Part shown: positions 49,066-60,989 of the stretch, piece after piece
How positions within the stretch are numbered: position 1 is the stretch's first letter
Layout of the letters: each line of letters opens with the position of its first letter
Source: Prostheceraeus crozeri
Lineage: Eukaryota; Platyhelminthes; Polycladida; Euryleptidae
NCBI GenBank assembly: GCA_907163375.1
Contig: CAJQUW010006306.1
Location: 124,001 to 188,000 of the forward strand
DNA: 64,000 nt
Direction of reading: 5' to 3'
The notes under the pieces: model-generated
Databases searched by the model: none
The model's input: the letters and a program-made list of their open reading frames with translations, nothing else
Told to the model about the DNA's origin: nothing
Program-made: the position numbers and the translations under genes

Positions 49066-50321
49066 ATAAATGCACGGATGATTATTTGTTAAGCTATCTA
49101 TGCCTTTAGTTGCATCGGTGTCTTTGATCTCTACCATGCGCAATGTGATACATGAAAATATGTCATTACACAAAAAAGACATCAGAGCTCTGTCTAGCAT
49201 TTTAATATCATCTTGCTGCGAATTTATACAATTATTTATTTTCCTTCGACGTGAAATTGATAAACTACAGTGCGCTCTAGTTGAAGGGCTACAACAAGAA
49301 TGTAAAAAACATCATACTTTCAGTGCAATATAATCCAGGTCAAATATCCTAGGAAATTAGCGCGCATGCCACTCACTAGAATGATGAGATTGCTATGTGA
49401 ATTCATAATATAAACATTTGTCGAGTAGAAAGCAATGTTGATGTTTTCAATAGCTGAAGTCGCAAATGTTAGTCATGTATTCTTATGTGTCAGTTTGGAT
49501 AGACATGTGTTCAGTGCAAGTCGCCAACGGGGCTCCAGGAATCAAATCAATTTTAGATCGGCAATGCGATGGAACCATTAATATAACCAATCAATATGCG
49601 ACATCATGCGTGGTGGAAGCAAGCACTCTCAACACTAGGGTGATTGATTAATTAGCGAAAACTTTCACTATGATGAAAGTTTATAAAAATTGGGAAACAG
49701 CCTCTCTTTCTGAATCGTTTCTTTATAAGCTGTCAAATATTGGACAAGGTGCATTGAAGGTCATTTTATGAAGTTGTAGCATCGAACGTGTAAGAGTGAG
49801 AGTTGCTATCTTAGCAAAACCTCACCCCGTTGGGGGCAAATTTCCTCCTTCTCTTACTCAGATCTCATTAACTAAGCAGCGGAACCAATTAAGAAATGGG
49901 AGTCCGTTTTTTCAGAATCAGGTAATAGTAACATAGTAATACAAAAAAAAATAAAATGATTCTATAAATAGCATTTAAAATTTGAATTTGTGCATTTTTG
50001 AAAAATTCCGTTTCTTCAGCAATGTAGTACTATCCAGAATTAAAGAAAGATTTCAAACTTCGGAGATTTTTTACATGAATTATGATTATCATGATTAATT
50101 TACGTCATCCTAGAGAAGTCTGGATTTTGATTTGATATTTGCGGTGTAAACTCAGGTCTAATTCATCAAAATGCGAAATCCCATCCCAAAACTCTAAATG
50201 ATTCAATAGACCTTTTTGTCTTAACACAATAACAAAACAAGATAACTGGTAACCACAGAGATAAATTGCCGTGTCTGTTTGTTTGGGTCTAGAGATGACC
50301 TTCCTTCATACTGAAGGTCAC

Positions 50322-50370
50322 GGCCAGAACTAGTCTCGAGGAACGCAATGCAAATTCAAGCCTGAATTCT
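50322..50370 (-). repeat. Dispersed repeat, copy B
   Basis: Reverse-complement relative of 7755-7828: GGCCAGAACTAGTCTC and AAATTCAAGCCTGAATTC flank a shorter centre. An adjacent GACCTTC...GAAGGTC word (50298-50320) could form a hairpin. The family is not identified. Confidence 0.5.
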
Positions 50371-51736
50371 GACAAACCAGAAGATTGACATCACATTAAA
50401 CGTACACACAGTCAGTAAATATAGATCATGAAGAGTCGAACGGTGTGAATAATATTTCCATTTGAAGAATTTATCACGGAGGAAAATTGAGTTAAACATA
50501 TGTACTTTCGCTTGATAGAGCTGCCTGCAGTCTGAGCATTATCAATTATAGGTGGTTAGACTTTTTGATACTGAACATTCTCTTCTTCCAGGCACGCAAC
50601 ATTTTTGATTGATGATGATCTTTGGCAGAATTGATTGCCAATTGTAATTATTTTGCTCATCAATATCACATCTCCATCGACATTCAATTTCATTTGTACA
50701 TATTTTATCGATCCCATCACGATGTAACGTTATCCGGTCTTGGAAATAAAACGTTTTAAATTTTGAATGCTGCGGCCACAGAATTAGATTGTTTAATCGT
50801 GTTACTTTGCAAGAAGTGCAAACTGATTCAAAACGATGGCACATGCAGGAACTTACTAAGTGGGCAAAAAGAAATTTTCAATGCCTTGCAAAGATAGGAA
50901 AAATAGTCGTGTAGAATTTGACATCGACTATGTCTCTTTGCTGTGTGATCCGGTTGATGACAGTCACTGAAACTTCGCACAATTTGACGTGTCTAATGTT
51001 GAACTGGCTGCTCATTGTTCGATTGCTATGGTATTATGTCAGCAGATTGTGCCATTTCATTGGCGTTACAAGTTCCAATGTTTCCCTTCTAGTCAAACGG
51101 AAGAAGAGAGACGACCTGTCTAATTCTGTGGCTGTGGCATTATGTTAATTTAATGATTTAAAGCAGTTGAGCAGATGGATTAGTGATTTAAGATTGTCAG
51201 AATTTGAATCTTGACATGATTCTATGGCATTGTTAGTTGATTGTGTCATATCATTGCCAAATAGCTACGAAGCTACTCTTCTAGACAAACAGAAGAGGCG
51301 ACTTGATGTCTAGGGCCTACCTGAAACTTTCAGAAGCATTTTTCATTTCTTAACTGGGTCTGCGATTTTTCGTTTCTTGACGAATTCTCGGTGATGTCAT
51401 GCCTGTCATTTACAAAGTACAAGCGCAGCCGCAATAGCATAATTGGGCAAGCTTTCTTCACCTTCGAAAAATGTTTTATGTGTATGAAAATCCTTTTGTG
51501 CATCTGAATATTCTTATTAAAGTCCAACACAACTTTGTCGGCTTTCTACGCATCTGAAATCGATTGCACTTTGATATCATTGGGTGGTCTGATTTTCAGG
51601 AACGCACAATACCGCAAAAACAACCGACTTTATCATTCTAGTCTATGTGTAGATTTTGACCTTTCTTTCATTGCCGTGTATAGGTGAGTAAAGATAATAT
51701 TTTTCCTAACCAAAACAAAGTTTATAGTTAAAAAGA

Positions 51737-52561
51737 GCCATGAAATTCATTAAGATCTACTAGCACGAGGCCTTTCGTCCAATCTCAACGGGTACTAACT
51801 TTGGACAGAAAGGACTTGGAGGAATCAGGGATGTCTATGAAACATAGAAAGAGTTTTCAAATTGTTTCCAAGTGCAGGACTTAGAATAGTCTTCACATCT
51901 CGTCGGATTCCGATTCGCTCTCTCACAGATAAATTGCCATTGCTCGCAAACACAAACGTGATTTATCAATTTGGCTGTACTTGTGGATGCAGGGATATTG
52001 GGAGGGCGACAAGATGTTATGGAGAGAGAGTGTCAGAACACGTCCCAAAATGGCTTGATAAACCTCAGAAGTGTTCCCCAAGATCGACAAATATTCCATC
52101 CAGCAGTGTCACTCGACATCTCCAAGTTTGTGAGGTTCCTCGACTGATGCAAGAAGAAGGTTTTCTGTGATATACAAGAGCGCGCGGTATGACATTGAAT
52201 TATGCATATATTCTTTCAATTATACAGGCCTTCATTATCAAACGAAGGAATCCAGATCTTTGTGCTCAAAAGGATTTTATAGCTATTGTTTTCCTTCCGT
52301 GGGGTAGATTTCTTCCTTTTTTCATTTTTATGCTTTCTATGAGTACTAGGGTGTGTAGTTTGTGTCTTGCAGTATTGCTATGCTTTGATTTCTATTATGT
52401 TAATGCATATGGATATCTCTATATTTTCCCAAGTATCTGTTATGAATGATTCAAATTTTATATCTAAGTTTGAATCTAAGATTTGTTTCTTTCCAAAGTT
52501 AGTGCCCATTGAGATTGAACGAAAGGCCTCGTGTTAATAGATCTTAATGAATTTCGTGGCT
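51737..52561 (+). mobile_element. PLE 3' fragment with inverted ends
   Basis: Inverted repeats of about 76 bp, 51737-51812 and 52487-52561, share GAAATTCATTAAGATCTA, ACGAGGCCTTTCGT and ACTAACTTTGG. Between them lies a PLE endonuclease remnant on the plus strand. As in the other PLE relics here, the 3' end is present twice in opposite orientation. The repeat includes GAACGAAAGG, which may be the end of another hammerhead-like motif. Confidence 0.6.
51862..52170 (+). pseudogene. PLE GIY-YIG endonuclease remnant
   Basis: The frame reads FTSRRIPIRSLTDKLPLL, then NVIYQFGCTCGCRDIGRATR and CYGERVSEHVPKWL, then SSSVTRHLQVCE. This has the PLE layout: a linker, the (V)IY-Q-F-x-C-x-C-G lead, a YIG equivalent (here DIG), the arginine and a later S-x-V-T-R-H-L-x-x-C block. 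The first tyrosine of YIG is replaced by Asp, so the active site is probably lost. There is no RT part. Frame integrity beyond 52170 is lost. Confidence 0.6.
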
Positions 52562-53388
52562 GGTTTTATTTATAAAATATCAAAAGAGGATTCATTTTCT
52601 AAATAAATTCCTCACGAATTGATTGGTCCTTCAATTTTTTTTGTAAAAGGACGAAAGTATCTTTTTTACGACAGCAGTTTTGAAGATGTTTTCATTGTCT
52701 TATCCTTTTGACTTTAGTTTTCTCTAAAATGTACAAAAGTGTCTCACCTTTGTAAAAACGCGTCAATTAGCCTCACTACAGACATGTTATTAGAGACACA
52801 TGAGTTGAGTATAAATATTCTCCGGCTCCAACTGAAACCATACAAATGCTATCGTCTGACAACTCTTTTGAACATTGCAGAGCGCTTTTAACAATTAACG
52901 ATAAAATAGAAGTATCATTTTCTGTTCAAAGTCGCCAGTTAAATGAACTGGCAACACATCGCAGCAATGCAAAATCGGATTTTTTTCTGCTAGAATCCTT
53001 CCTAGTAGTTAGTTCTTTCCTATTATATCGAGGAATTCATTAATGTGGAAGGGAAGGAATCTGGTTGTAAATAATAGCAAGTCAGCCTGCAGGTAACCAT
53101 GCAGGTCAATGGTTTCCACTACTTCGGAATGTGAAGATATTGCTCAATCAATGAATACACTTTTATTAAGCAAAATAGTTCGGCATCAAATTGCCAGCAT
53201 CATGAAGGTCCGAAATTTATTGAATAACCTTCATGAATTGTATATTCTTTGTGAATGATTTGCCTGGATTGACAGAACAAGTATAGTAATAAAAAAATTA
53301 AATTCAACTGTTATCAATCAACTGTTAAAAATGATAAGTTTTTGCATAAAATCTGGACTAATTAAATCTAGACTGGTTTAATAGGACG
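52562..53388. other. Unassigned stretch
   Basis: AT-rich sequence with short meaningless frames. I see no recognisable repeat end apart from a TCTGGACTA word (53352-53360) that recurs near 54095. Confidence 0.4.
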
Positions 53389-54098
53389 GGAGCTACTGAA
53401 TCTTTCTTCCTAAATTTGCGCACAAAGGGCTTATTAGCATGGATTTGTATATCTTGAAACGTTGAATACAAAAATCAAATTCTTAAGTGTCACAGCCAGT
53501 CGCTTTCGGGTTATAGGTAGGGTTAAAAGATTCCCATTGGAATCAGTGGTCAAATTCAACAGATATCTTTTGTAGAAAAGAAACTATTTAACAGAATGCT
53601 ATGACATTTGAAACATGATTGAGTTCAGAACATCAACTTCGATGTAAAATGTGAAGTGAATCATATGATTCAGTATTTGATGTCTGAGAGCCTCTACAAA
53701 ATGAGTCAAATCACCAAAATTAAGTCAAAACATGAAATTTACTCATTTTGTAGAGGCTCTCAAGCATCAAATACTGAATCATGTGACTCACTTCATCCTT
53801 TATATAGAAGTTGATATTCTGAACTCAATCATGTTTCAAATTTCATGGCATTCTGACAAAAAGTTTCGTTTCTGCAAAGAAAATGTTCGAAAATTGTCAA
53901 GTGTTTCACAATCCATAGATATTTCTTGAATTTTGCCATTGGATTCCAATAGGAATCCTTCAACCCTACCTATAACCGAAAGCGACTGGCTGTGACACTC
54001 AAGAATTTGATTTTTGTATTCAGCATTTCAATATCCACAAATCCATGCTATTAAGCCCTTTGTACGCGTATTTAGGAAGAAAGTGTCAGTAGCTTCTG
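53389..54098. repeat. 710-bp imperfect palindrome (foldback element)
   Basis: AGCTACTGAATCTTTCTTCC at the left is answered by GGAAGAAAGTGTCAGTAGCT at the right, and the complementarity continues through arms of about 330 bp with scattered mismatches to a centre of a few tens of bases near 53720-53735. AGAGCCTCTACAAAATGAGT near the centre is answered by ACTCATTTTGTAGAGGCTCT. The element has no coding capacity. No clear target duplication was found. It resembles the foldback at 22658-23384 in size but not in sequence. Confidence 0.75.
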
Positions 54099-54574
54099 GA
54101 CTACAAGTGAATGTCCGACATTACAAATACGGTATGCAGTGTGGGTAGGTGTGTTTTGGCAGCATCCAAAGATGACATCTATTCCGCTACATAGGGTAAG
54201 CCCACTGGGTACAGTAGCAACTCAGTATTATAATTAAATCTCCAATGTGTATGCTGTTTCGATTATATCAAATGAACTTGAGTAGATGCCCAGCACGAAA
54301 TATGAGATATGCTAGTTTTTGCAGTTTCGAAGAATTTGATTGGTGACTACATGTACTGGAATATACGCTCAGTTTTAGAAATAAGAGGACTTGATTTCTA
54401 AGAAGTGATCACAAACTACTTCCCACTGAAAAAGGAAAATATCATATTCAAAGACAATAATCACAATTAGCTTTAAAAAGGTGGAAATGGGTCCTCAATA
54501 TTATTCAGATTCAAGAAATGAAACATGAATTTAATGAATATTCCTTTGATTGGTGCAATACTGAAAATAAATCA

Positions 54575-55937
54575 AAATAAGAGAAAACTTCGGTTATCTG
54601 TGGCCACGCTTGGCCGTTTATTCCTTTTCCGACTTAGTTGAGTTTCTAGGATTACGTGCACATGTTTGTCTATTATTTATTCTTTTACTGTCAATTTTAA
54701 GTTATTCAGTATCACTATTTACTTTCATTGAAAAGTAACTTGACTGTACATGAATTTTTTCATTTTAGAGTCCCAACAAGACGCGTATTTTTCATATCTA
54801 TGACTTTATTGTCTCTTAATGATTAATGCTACAGGTTTTCCCGAGCTAGTTCAATCATAATGCATACAAGTTCAAGATACGTCAAGCAATTTCAAAGAAC
54901 ATAGATAGTGCAACCAATTTCAAAAATAGGGTATGCAGATTCATGTACAGAAATAATATTTTATGATTTAGGAACGGAAACCCCTTTCATTTCCAATTTC
55001 AAAGGGTAAGGTGTTTAGATGTGGATAGCCTAAATACATAGAAAAAAATAAACAAATATCTTCATTGCCTTCAAGGTCAGGTCCGGCTTCTCTTCAATCA
55101 TTCGCACACAGCGATCAATAACGGCGTCTTTGTCGCTTTTTTGCTTCTCTCCCTTCTTCCTCATCTCACATCCTCCACGCATCCTTCTTCCTCATATCTT
55201 AGGATGATTGATCTCGCAGTGCTCTCTTTTATGTTGAGTGTTTCAGCGGCAGCCTTCCAATCAGCTCCATTTTCGTGAGCTTCAACAAGTCGCTGCTTTA
55301 AATCAATGCCGATCTTCGAGTAACGCCCACGAGTTACACCTGGCCTCGGTCCACGAGAGCGGGACAAACTGAGAAGCACTCGTGGTGTCATCACTCCATG
55401 TGTCGTCTGTGCTGTTCATGATTGGTATAACGTCAGTTGTCAGGCTACAACGTAGGCTAGTCACACAGAATTCAGATACAGTGTAATAGCTTCACAAACT
55501 TATATAGTTCTATGATTTATGCAAATAATAGGCTGAAATTGGTTCATTCTTTGATCTCAATCGTTACATGAACATATTTCACGCTATCAATGTCAGATTA
55601 TCAAAAAATGATAGAATCTATTGATAATTGAAATTGATTGATTAACAATTGAACCTGCTTTGCTTTTCACGAACATGCGAGCGCTATCAGGAAGTTTTGT
55701 GGCGTATCTTGAACTTGTTTGATCTAACATAGAAATCTGTGACGCTTCTTTGAAGTAGCTTGACGTTGATTGAAGCTGCATGCTGTATCTTAAAGTTGGA
55801 TGACGTAGAAATGAATTTGTCCGGGAAAACCTGCAACTTCCTTTATAACGCATGTCCTGTTGATGCACTTCACATTCTTGGTGTATTCTGCCTAGAGAAC
55901 AAGCGTGGCCACAGATAACCGAGGTTTTCTCTTATTT
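54575..55937 (-). mobile_element. Internally deleted DNA transposon with 38-bp inverted repeats
   Basis: The ends AAATAAGAGAAAAC.TCGG and TTATCTGTGGCCACGCTTG (54575-54614) are mirrored at 55900-55937. Inside, on the minus strand, is the DNA-binding N-terminus of a Tc1/mariner-like transposase, but no DDE catalytic domain is seen between 54615 and 55030. At 1.36 kb it is a non-autonomous derivative. The target duplication is unclear (CA on both sides is possible). Confidence 0.7.
55040..55391 (-). pseudogene. Transposase N-terminal helix-turn-helix region
   Basis: From an ATG at 55391 the frame reads MTPRVLLSLSRSRGPRP, then GRYSKIGIDLKQRLVEAHEN and GADWKAAAETLNIKESTARS, a homeodomain-like helix-turn-helix found at the start of some Tc1/mariner-type transposases. 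It stops at 55161. In another frame just downstream, KSDKDAVIDRCVRMIEEKPD and LTLKAMKIF give the second half of the bipartite DNA-binding region. A frameshift thus separates the two helices sets and the catalytic part is missing. Confidence 0.6.
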
Positions 55938-56597
55938 CAATTTAATGAATTATAAAATCATACCGATGAATGAATAAAAACTTGAAAGCTTTCTCCGAAG
56001 CACAGTGGGATTTCATCTTTTCCATGAAGACTGGCATTATGCTGTAGAATGGTTCATGAAGTTTTCTTGATAATCAGCTAAATTTCCGTTTAATTAAGAA
56101 AACTTTTTTGTAATTTTTGTAAATTTCTGTTCATTTTGATATCCAATGAGCTTCATACTACTTACATAAAGGTACCAAATCGCTAGTATACACTCTTTAG
56201 CAAAATTAATGTTACATCACTACAACTGTTGAGCTATCTCAGTGTCTGCAGCCACTCAGTTCATTTGATTACAAAAGTATCATACATCATCTGAAAGGTA
56301 TTGATCTCCTCTTGGGGATTCACTATGATTATTGGCTGCATCTTTGAACAGCTGTCTACCACATAAAAAATTGTCAAACACAATTACTTTTCTTTGATTG
56401 AAAGTTTTGGTATCAAAATCATAGGTAAGAAAACTGAAACACAGATCAGTGTATAGACAAGAGAAAATACTTTCAGAAAAGTATTTGGACTCATCCACAG
56501 GACAATTATGCGCGTTATTGGATAAATTGCAGAAATTTGGCTTCTTAAAAATTGATCAGATACTTTAGTCTATAAATAGCTTAGATACAGACATACT
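55938..56597. other. Unassigned stretch
   Basis: AT-rich sequence with only short frames. No repeat ends or RNA genes were recognised. Confidence 0.4.
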
Positions 56598-57655
56598 GGG
56601 TGGGCGGAAAGTTAGCGCCCATCTTGAAATGTCTCTAAATCGTTAAGTACTGTTATCGTATAATTGTATGTATAATTGATAATGTATTAATCGTTTAATA
56701 CATCAAGCCTTGCCATTTTTCTCTATAAAGTTTCATAGTAAGATTCTCAATACTTTCAGATTTCTGTGATTGAAAAGTTATCAGATTTATCAGGTTTTGA
56801 AAACTCAATTGACAAAATAGCATAGATTTCTAAAGATAAAGTTTTAAATATATCTTAAGTGAATTGAAATTTTTAAAGATGCAGGACATGTGAATACACA
56901 AATTGTACAAAATTTGCTACATACATGTGAATGTACAAATCTGGTTTTTTAACGTTTCAATAAGCTGAGTAAAAAAAGTCGATTTTCTAATTAAAGCATT
57001 TAATGGAAGAAATTCTGATCGCTCTACTAAGGTGCGACAGCGATCAGGCATGATGTCCACTGACTGCGTGAGAAAATCCTTAGGCACAGAAAATGAAAAA
57101 TCGTTCTGAATTTTGTCCTCAAGCTCAGGAAGTGTGTGTTTAGCTTTGAACGATAAACCTTTTCCTTTGCCTATTCCCAAAGAAAGAAGTCGTATGGGGT
57201 CAAATCAGGACTTCTGGCCGGCCATTAATGAGAAGCTCGGCGACCTAACCGCTGTGAATTCATCGCATCACGTTGGAGGAAAGGACCCACGATGGCTTCT
57301 GCCGTCGTACCACACCAGACAATCATACTCGATCTTGATTGAAATTTCTCTGCACGAATCCTAGAATCATTTATGCCCAGTAGTGGCAGCTTTGACGATT
57401 GACGAAGCCCCCAACATGAAACACTGATTCGTCGTTCCACAAAATATTGTGGAAGAAGCTTGGATTTCTTTCATGCCAACTGAGCATTCGTGTTCCATAT
57501 TCACGACGATTGTCAGTAGCCGCCGACGACAATGACTGACAATAATGGGCTTCCATGCTCGCCACCTCAGCTCCTTTTTCAGCGCTGTTCTCGCTGCGTA
57601 TCGAAAAAGATCGGATTCGCACGCAGCCTTTCGAGTTGACTTGCCCGGACTTAGT
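56598..57655 (-). pseudogene. Mariner-like transposase relic
   Basis: Minus-strand pieces in order: SPGKSTRKAACESDLFRYAA (57590-57655), then HYCQSL to WNDESVFHVGGFVNRQSCHYW (57371-57550; first catalytic D in WNDE), then GINDSRIRAEKFQSRSSMIV with WCGTTAEAIVGPFLQRD (57260-57370), then WPARSPDLTPYDFFLW (about 57170-57225; third D), then ELEDKIQNDFSFSVPKDFLT and the SVDIMPDRCRTLVE tail (57000-57130). The segment carrying the second catalytic D is deleted and four or more frames are used. GGGTGGGCGGAAAG at about 56600 may be the terminal repeat; the opposite end is missing. Confidence 0.7.
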
Positions 57656-57912
57656 GTAAGGCTACATGACGAGCTTTTGAGCTGTGCTGTAGCCGCGCTG
57701 TGAAAATGCTTGTATGTGTTCGGAGCGGCCACATTAGTAGCTCCAGCTGCGCTGTGGTAGCTGTCACAGCTTTAATTTTTCTCTCAATTATCACAGCTCA
57801 AAGCTCGAGTGGTGGCGTGAAACAGGCGGCAATCAAGCTGTACCGCACATCATGTGGCCGCAAAGCTCTCGCTGCTAGCTTTAAAGCACGGCTCGTCATT
57901 TGACCTTAGGGC
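57656..57912. mobile_element. Short inverted-repeat element (MITE-like)
   Basis: TAAGGCTACATGACGAGC at the left faces the reverse complement of TAAGGTCAAATGACGAGC at the right, giving an element of about 257 bp with 18-bp ends and no coding capacity. Internal CTGTG/CACAG-rich words are repeated. It truncates the mariner relic. The target duplication is not clear. Confidence 0.4.
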
Positions 57913-59336
57913 TATGGTGAACATGTCTCGAACAACGCTAACTGTCTCTGGTCTACTGAAAGTTGAAAGGGGTCCACTCCTGTGGGCATCAGCTGCAAAA
58001 CTACCGGCAATCAGATGTAAGTGGCAGTTTTTAACTATCTGCGGATTCAGTTGAGCATGGCGGCCATGGATGAATTTCGACCATCGTTGCACGGCAACAA
58101 CTGACTGGAAGCCTTCATATCGAGCAGTCACTTGAACACGTTAGCCGGTCTGCCATTTCATTCGGTTGAAACTGAACACAAGTTAAGACAAATTCAACGC
58201 ACTGTCTTTAGAAATCTATGCTACTGTAGCAATTGTTTTTCAAAATGTGGTGAAAATTGTCAACTTTTCAATCTTAGAAATGTAAAAGTTTTAAGAATCT
58301 AACTATGAAACTTCGAAGAGAAAAATGACAAAGCTTGATATAGAAGAAGCTTGAGTATAACCTGAAAAGCACTTCACGATTTAGAGACAGTTCAAGATAG
58401 GTATTAACTTTCTGCCTACCATGTGAATTAGTCTGTAGGGGAAGAAACATCACAGCTGCCGGATTGGTGTGGGTTGAGACATGAATATTCGCGCAGATAT
58501 CCAACATCCTGATCAGTGTCTGCGAACACATATGTAAGGAATTGTGATTTAAGGCTACTAGAAAATTACTTTTATGTTGCTTCCTGTGATTGTTAAACAG
58601 ACTGGTTTTGTTTTTACTTCAGGAACTGAATATTTGATGTATGAAATGAAATTGTTGCATCATTTCCGTGCACAAGGGATAAGTGAAAATGAAATATTTC
58701 ATAACGCTTGAAATCTATCATGTTGCATCATGTCGCAGGATCAAGAAATGGTAAACAAAAACATGTTAAAGATGATTTGTCGAGCATGCGAAATCAAAAA
58801 AACAAATTTCAATTGATTACTGGAAAAACAGCACCAAAAAATCGCTTTACAGAAAAAAATGAAATAGTAAATCACTTCGTCGATTACGAATTTTATTAAA
58901 AGTAAAGGTAAGTAGGGCACGAGACTGATTAGCCTTGACGCTGTCTTCGGTCGAAGAGCTTCGGGTGTTTTAGATTTACATTGTTTTTGCTTCCAATCAT
59001 AGTCGAAAACAAAGTAGCGAATTTCTTTGAAACAACGAAACCTAAATTAACCTCTCAATCGACACAGAGCAATTGACTTTCAAAATCTATGTTTCTATAA
59101 CACTGATGTAATGTGTACAGTACATTAAACGTTTAATATACCATGATATTAACTATTTTCCGGTAGTTATTTTCAATGGAATTCCATCAAAAGTGTCTAT
59201 GTGTATGGTATTTTCTATTATCAAACAGGGAATACAGCTAAAATATCCATATGGATATCTATGTGGATACCCACTTCTAAATATGCCAACAATGTACGTG
59301 TATACATGAACATGAGAACTTATCACACCGCAATGT
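57913..59336. other. Stretch without recognised genes
   Basis: Only short frames without similarity occur, for example a lysine-rich 63-codon frame at 58708-58899. No repeats or RNA genes were seen. Confidence 0.45.
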
Positions 59337-60636
59337 CTAATTGTTTTTAACGGTACTCGTACCATTATTGATCACGACATTGCAATTGTTGAAATTGAAT
59401 ATGAGAGAGTCTGTTCCACTTCCACGCGGTTTTGAAACCTTGGATAGAGTTGTTCCATCGAGAATGGCAGAACAGTTTTCCAGGTGAGTATCTGCGGTTC
59501 TTTTGTAACATGTGACCCCTGCCAGACTTCTGTGACCCGTACGTTCCATGATGAGTTGTTCGTCAATGTTGTTCTGATAAAGTCTTGTTGCGCATGTCGC
59601 ACGAAGGGAATGGTTACTTTTGCTGCTTGAATCTATTCCAGCTTGATCACATATTGATTTCATAAATTTGTTGAGCTTGTTCTTGCCTATTGGCTTAGAT
59701 GTGTACCAACATAAATTGTTTGGTTTTTTAAAGGTTGCAGATAGAAGCGATTTGAGCTTTGAGGTCGTTTACTGAGGAAAAGCTCCATCAAAGTTACATG
59801 GCATCTTGATCTGTTCGATACATTCTCAAAATGTACTACTTCCTTGGTTTTGTGCCTCAAGTTATTCAAACCTCCTGAATTTGTTTTCGAATGTTTTTCA
59901 CGGTAGACTAGACATCGTTTGCCGTCACGAACTTCAAAAGAAAATTGCTCAATAAGAAGATGTACGTGTTCCTCACCGCCTCGAAGAGCAAAATTCAATC
60001 CATTCAGGTAAAACAGAGCATATAACAAAGACTGTCCATCGGAGGCCCCATTGCATGGTTCCATAATAATTTTTCCTCTTTTTCACTTATCACATCAGCC
60101 GACTTCTATTTCAAACTGGCACCACTTTCAGTGGATATTCTCATCGATGAATCAAGACTCACTGTCACCGCTGAAAACTTTTCATCTCGAAAGAAGTCGA
60201 CTTTTCGTGTAAGCGAAATATGTGATTGTATTCGCGCAACAATCGACACGAGAGATCTGCCCGGGTATCTTTCACCATTTGATTTCCTTACTTCGTGAAT
60301 GAACTTAGTCATAAGTTGGCATAATGCATCATCGCATAAGTCACATATGTTTGAATTTACATAATCCAGTCGTTCTTTTCTCCAAGATTCAAATATTTTA
60401 TTTTCCCATTTATTGCGCTTTTTGGTGTTCTTGTTTGTCACTGATTTATTCAATTCATTTAGCTCTTGTTGTGAGTAGTTGGCAAATCTGCTGTAATTCG
60501 TGTTGTGGTTTTGCAAATCACTTAGTAGTGGGAACAGATCTTCAATAGTTTCAAATTCATCATATGATATTATATTCCGATCGTGATTGCCGATGAATCC
60601 ATTAGTGAGGTCTACCAGAGGTTTGACAATGCCCAT
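59337..60636 (-). pseudogene. Crypton-type tyrosine recombinase (DUF3504-like), broken
   Basis: Three minus-strand blocks give one tyrosine recombinase in order. The N-terminal core-binding part (60106-60636, ATG at 60636) includes SLVSIVARIQSHI. The middle (59687-60064) has GLNFALRGGEEH, with the first catalytic Arg, and REKHSKTNSGGL. The C-terminal part (59337-59663) has HSLRATCATRLYQNN (H..R), ERTGHRSLAGVTCYKR (H and the nucleophilic Tyr). A TAG follows SLK near 60106, and frames change near 60070 and 59712. All catalytic residues are still readable, so decay is moderate. It is either a Crypton transposon or a domesticated gene lost later; no element ends were identified. Confidence 0.75.
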
Positions 60637-60810
60637 TTACCATCCATGTCTGGCAAATGTTTACACTAAAATTGTCAATGCAACCAAAGTAGATCTATAT
60701 GTACGCGTAATAAGAATTCTATGATGCGTTGATCACAAACAAATTTACAATTCAAATCAAAGGGAGTTATCTAAATAACTCCCATAAAAAATATTATAGT
60801 ATAATATATG

Positions 60811-60910
60811 AGATATTCCATGATATTTCTGGGTGATATAAAATAAATCCCTCGAGCCTTCGGCTCTCGGGATTTATTTGCATATTACCCAGAAATATCA
60901 TGGAATATCT
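60811..60910. repeat. 100-bp hairpin with TTCG loop
   Basis: AGATATTCCATGATATTTCT at 60811 is mirrored by AGAAATATCATGGAATATCT ending at 60910. The inner arm continues through CTGGGT-like, AAATAAATCCC and GAGCC to a TTCG loop near 60860. Pairing is nearly complete. It lies between the recombinase and the PLE 3' end at about 60917. Confidence 0.8.
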
Positions 60911-60989
60911 TATACGCACTATACAATTTATTGAAATATTATACAATTATTATTGAATATTATACAATGAAATACAATTTATTATTGAA

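Larger units (their letters stand above)
45949..51736. other. Long stretch without recognised genes
   Basis: Open frames are short (at most about 100 codons) and match no family I recognise. Contents noted: TAGGCCTA octamers at 46142, 47891 and 48517; five copies of a CGTCATTCCACGAC-like word between 47361 and 49065; and the dispersed repeat at 50322-50370. No RNA genes or terminal repeats were seen. Confidence 0.5.

Noticed and set aside
53352-54103. TCTGGACTA at 53352-53360 and 54095-54103 as a target duplication of the 710-bp palindrome
   Set aside because: The left copy lies about 28 bp outside the palindrome end whereas the right copy overlaps its end, so positions do not fit an insertion duplication.
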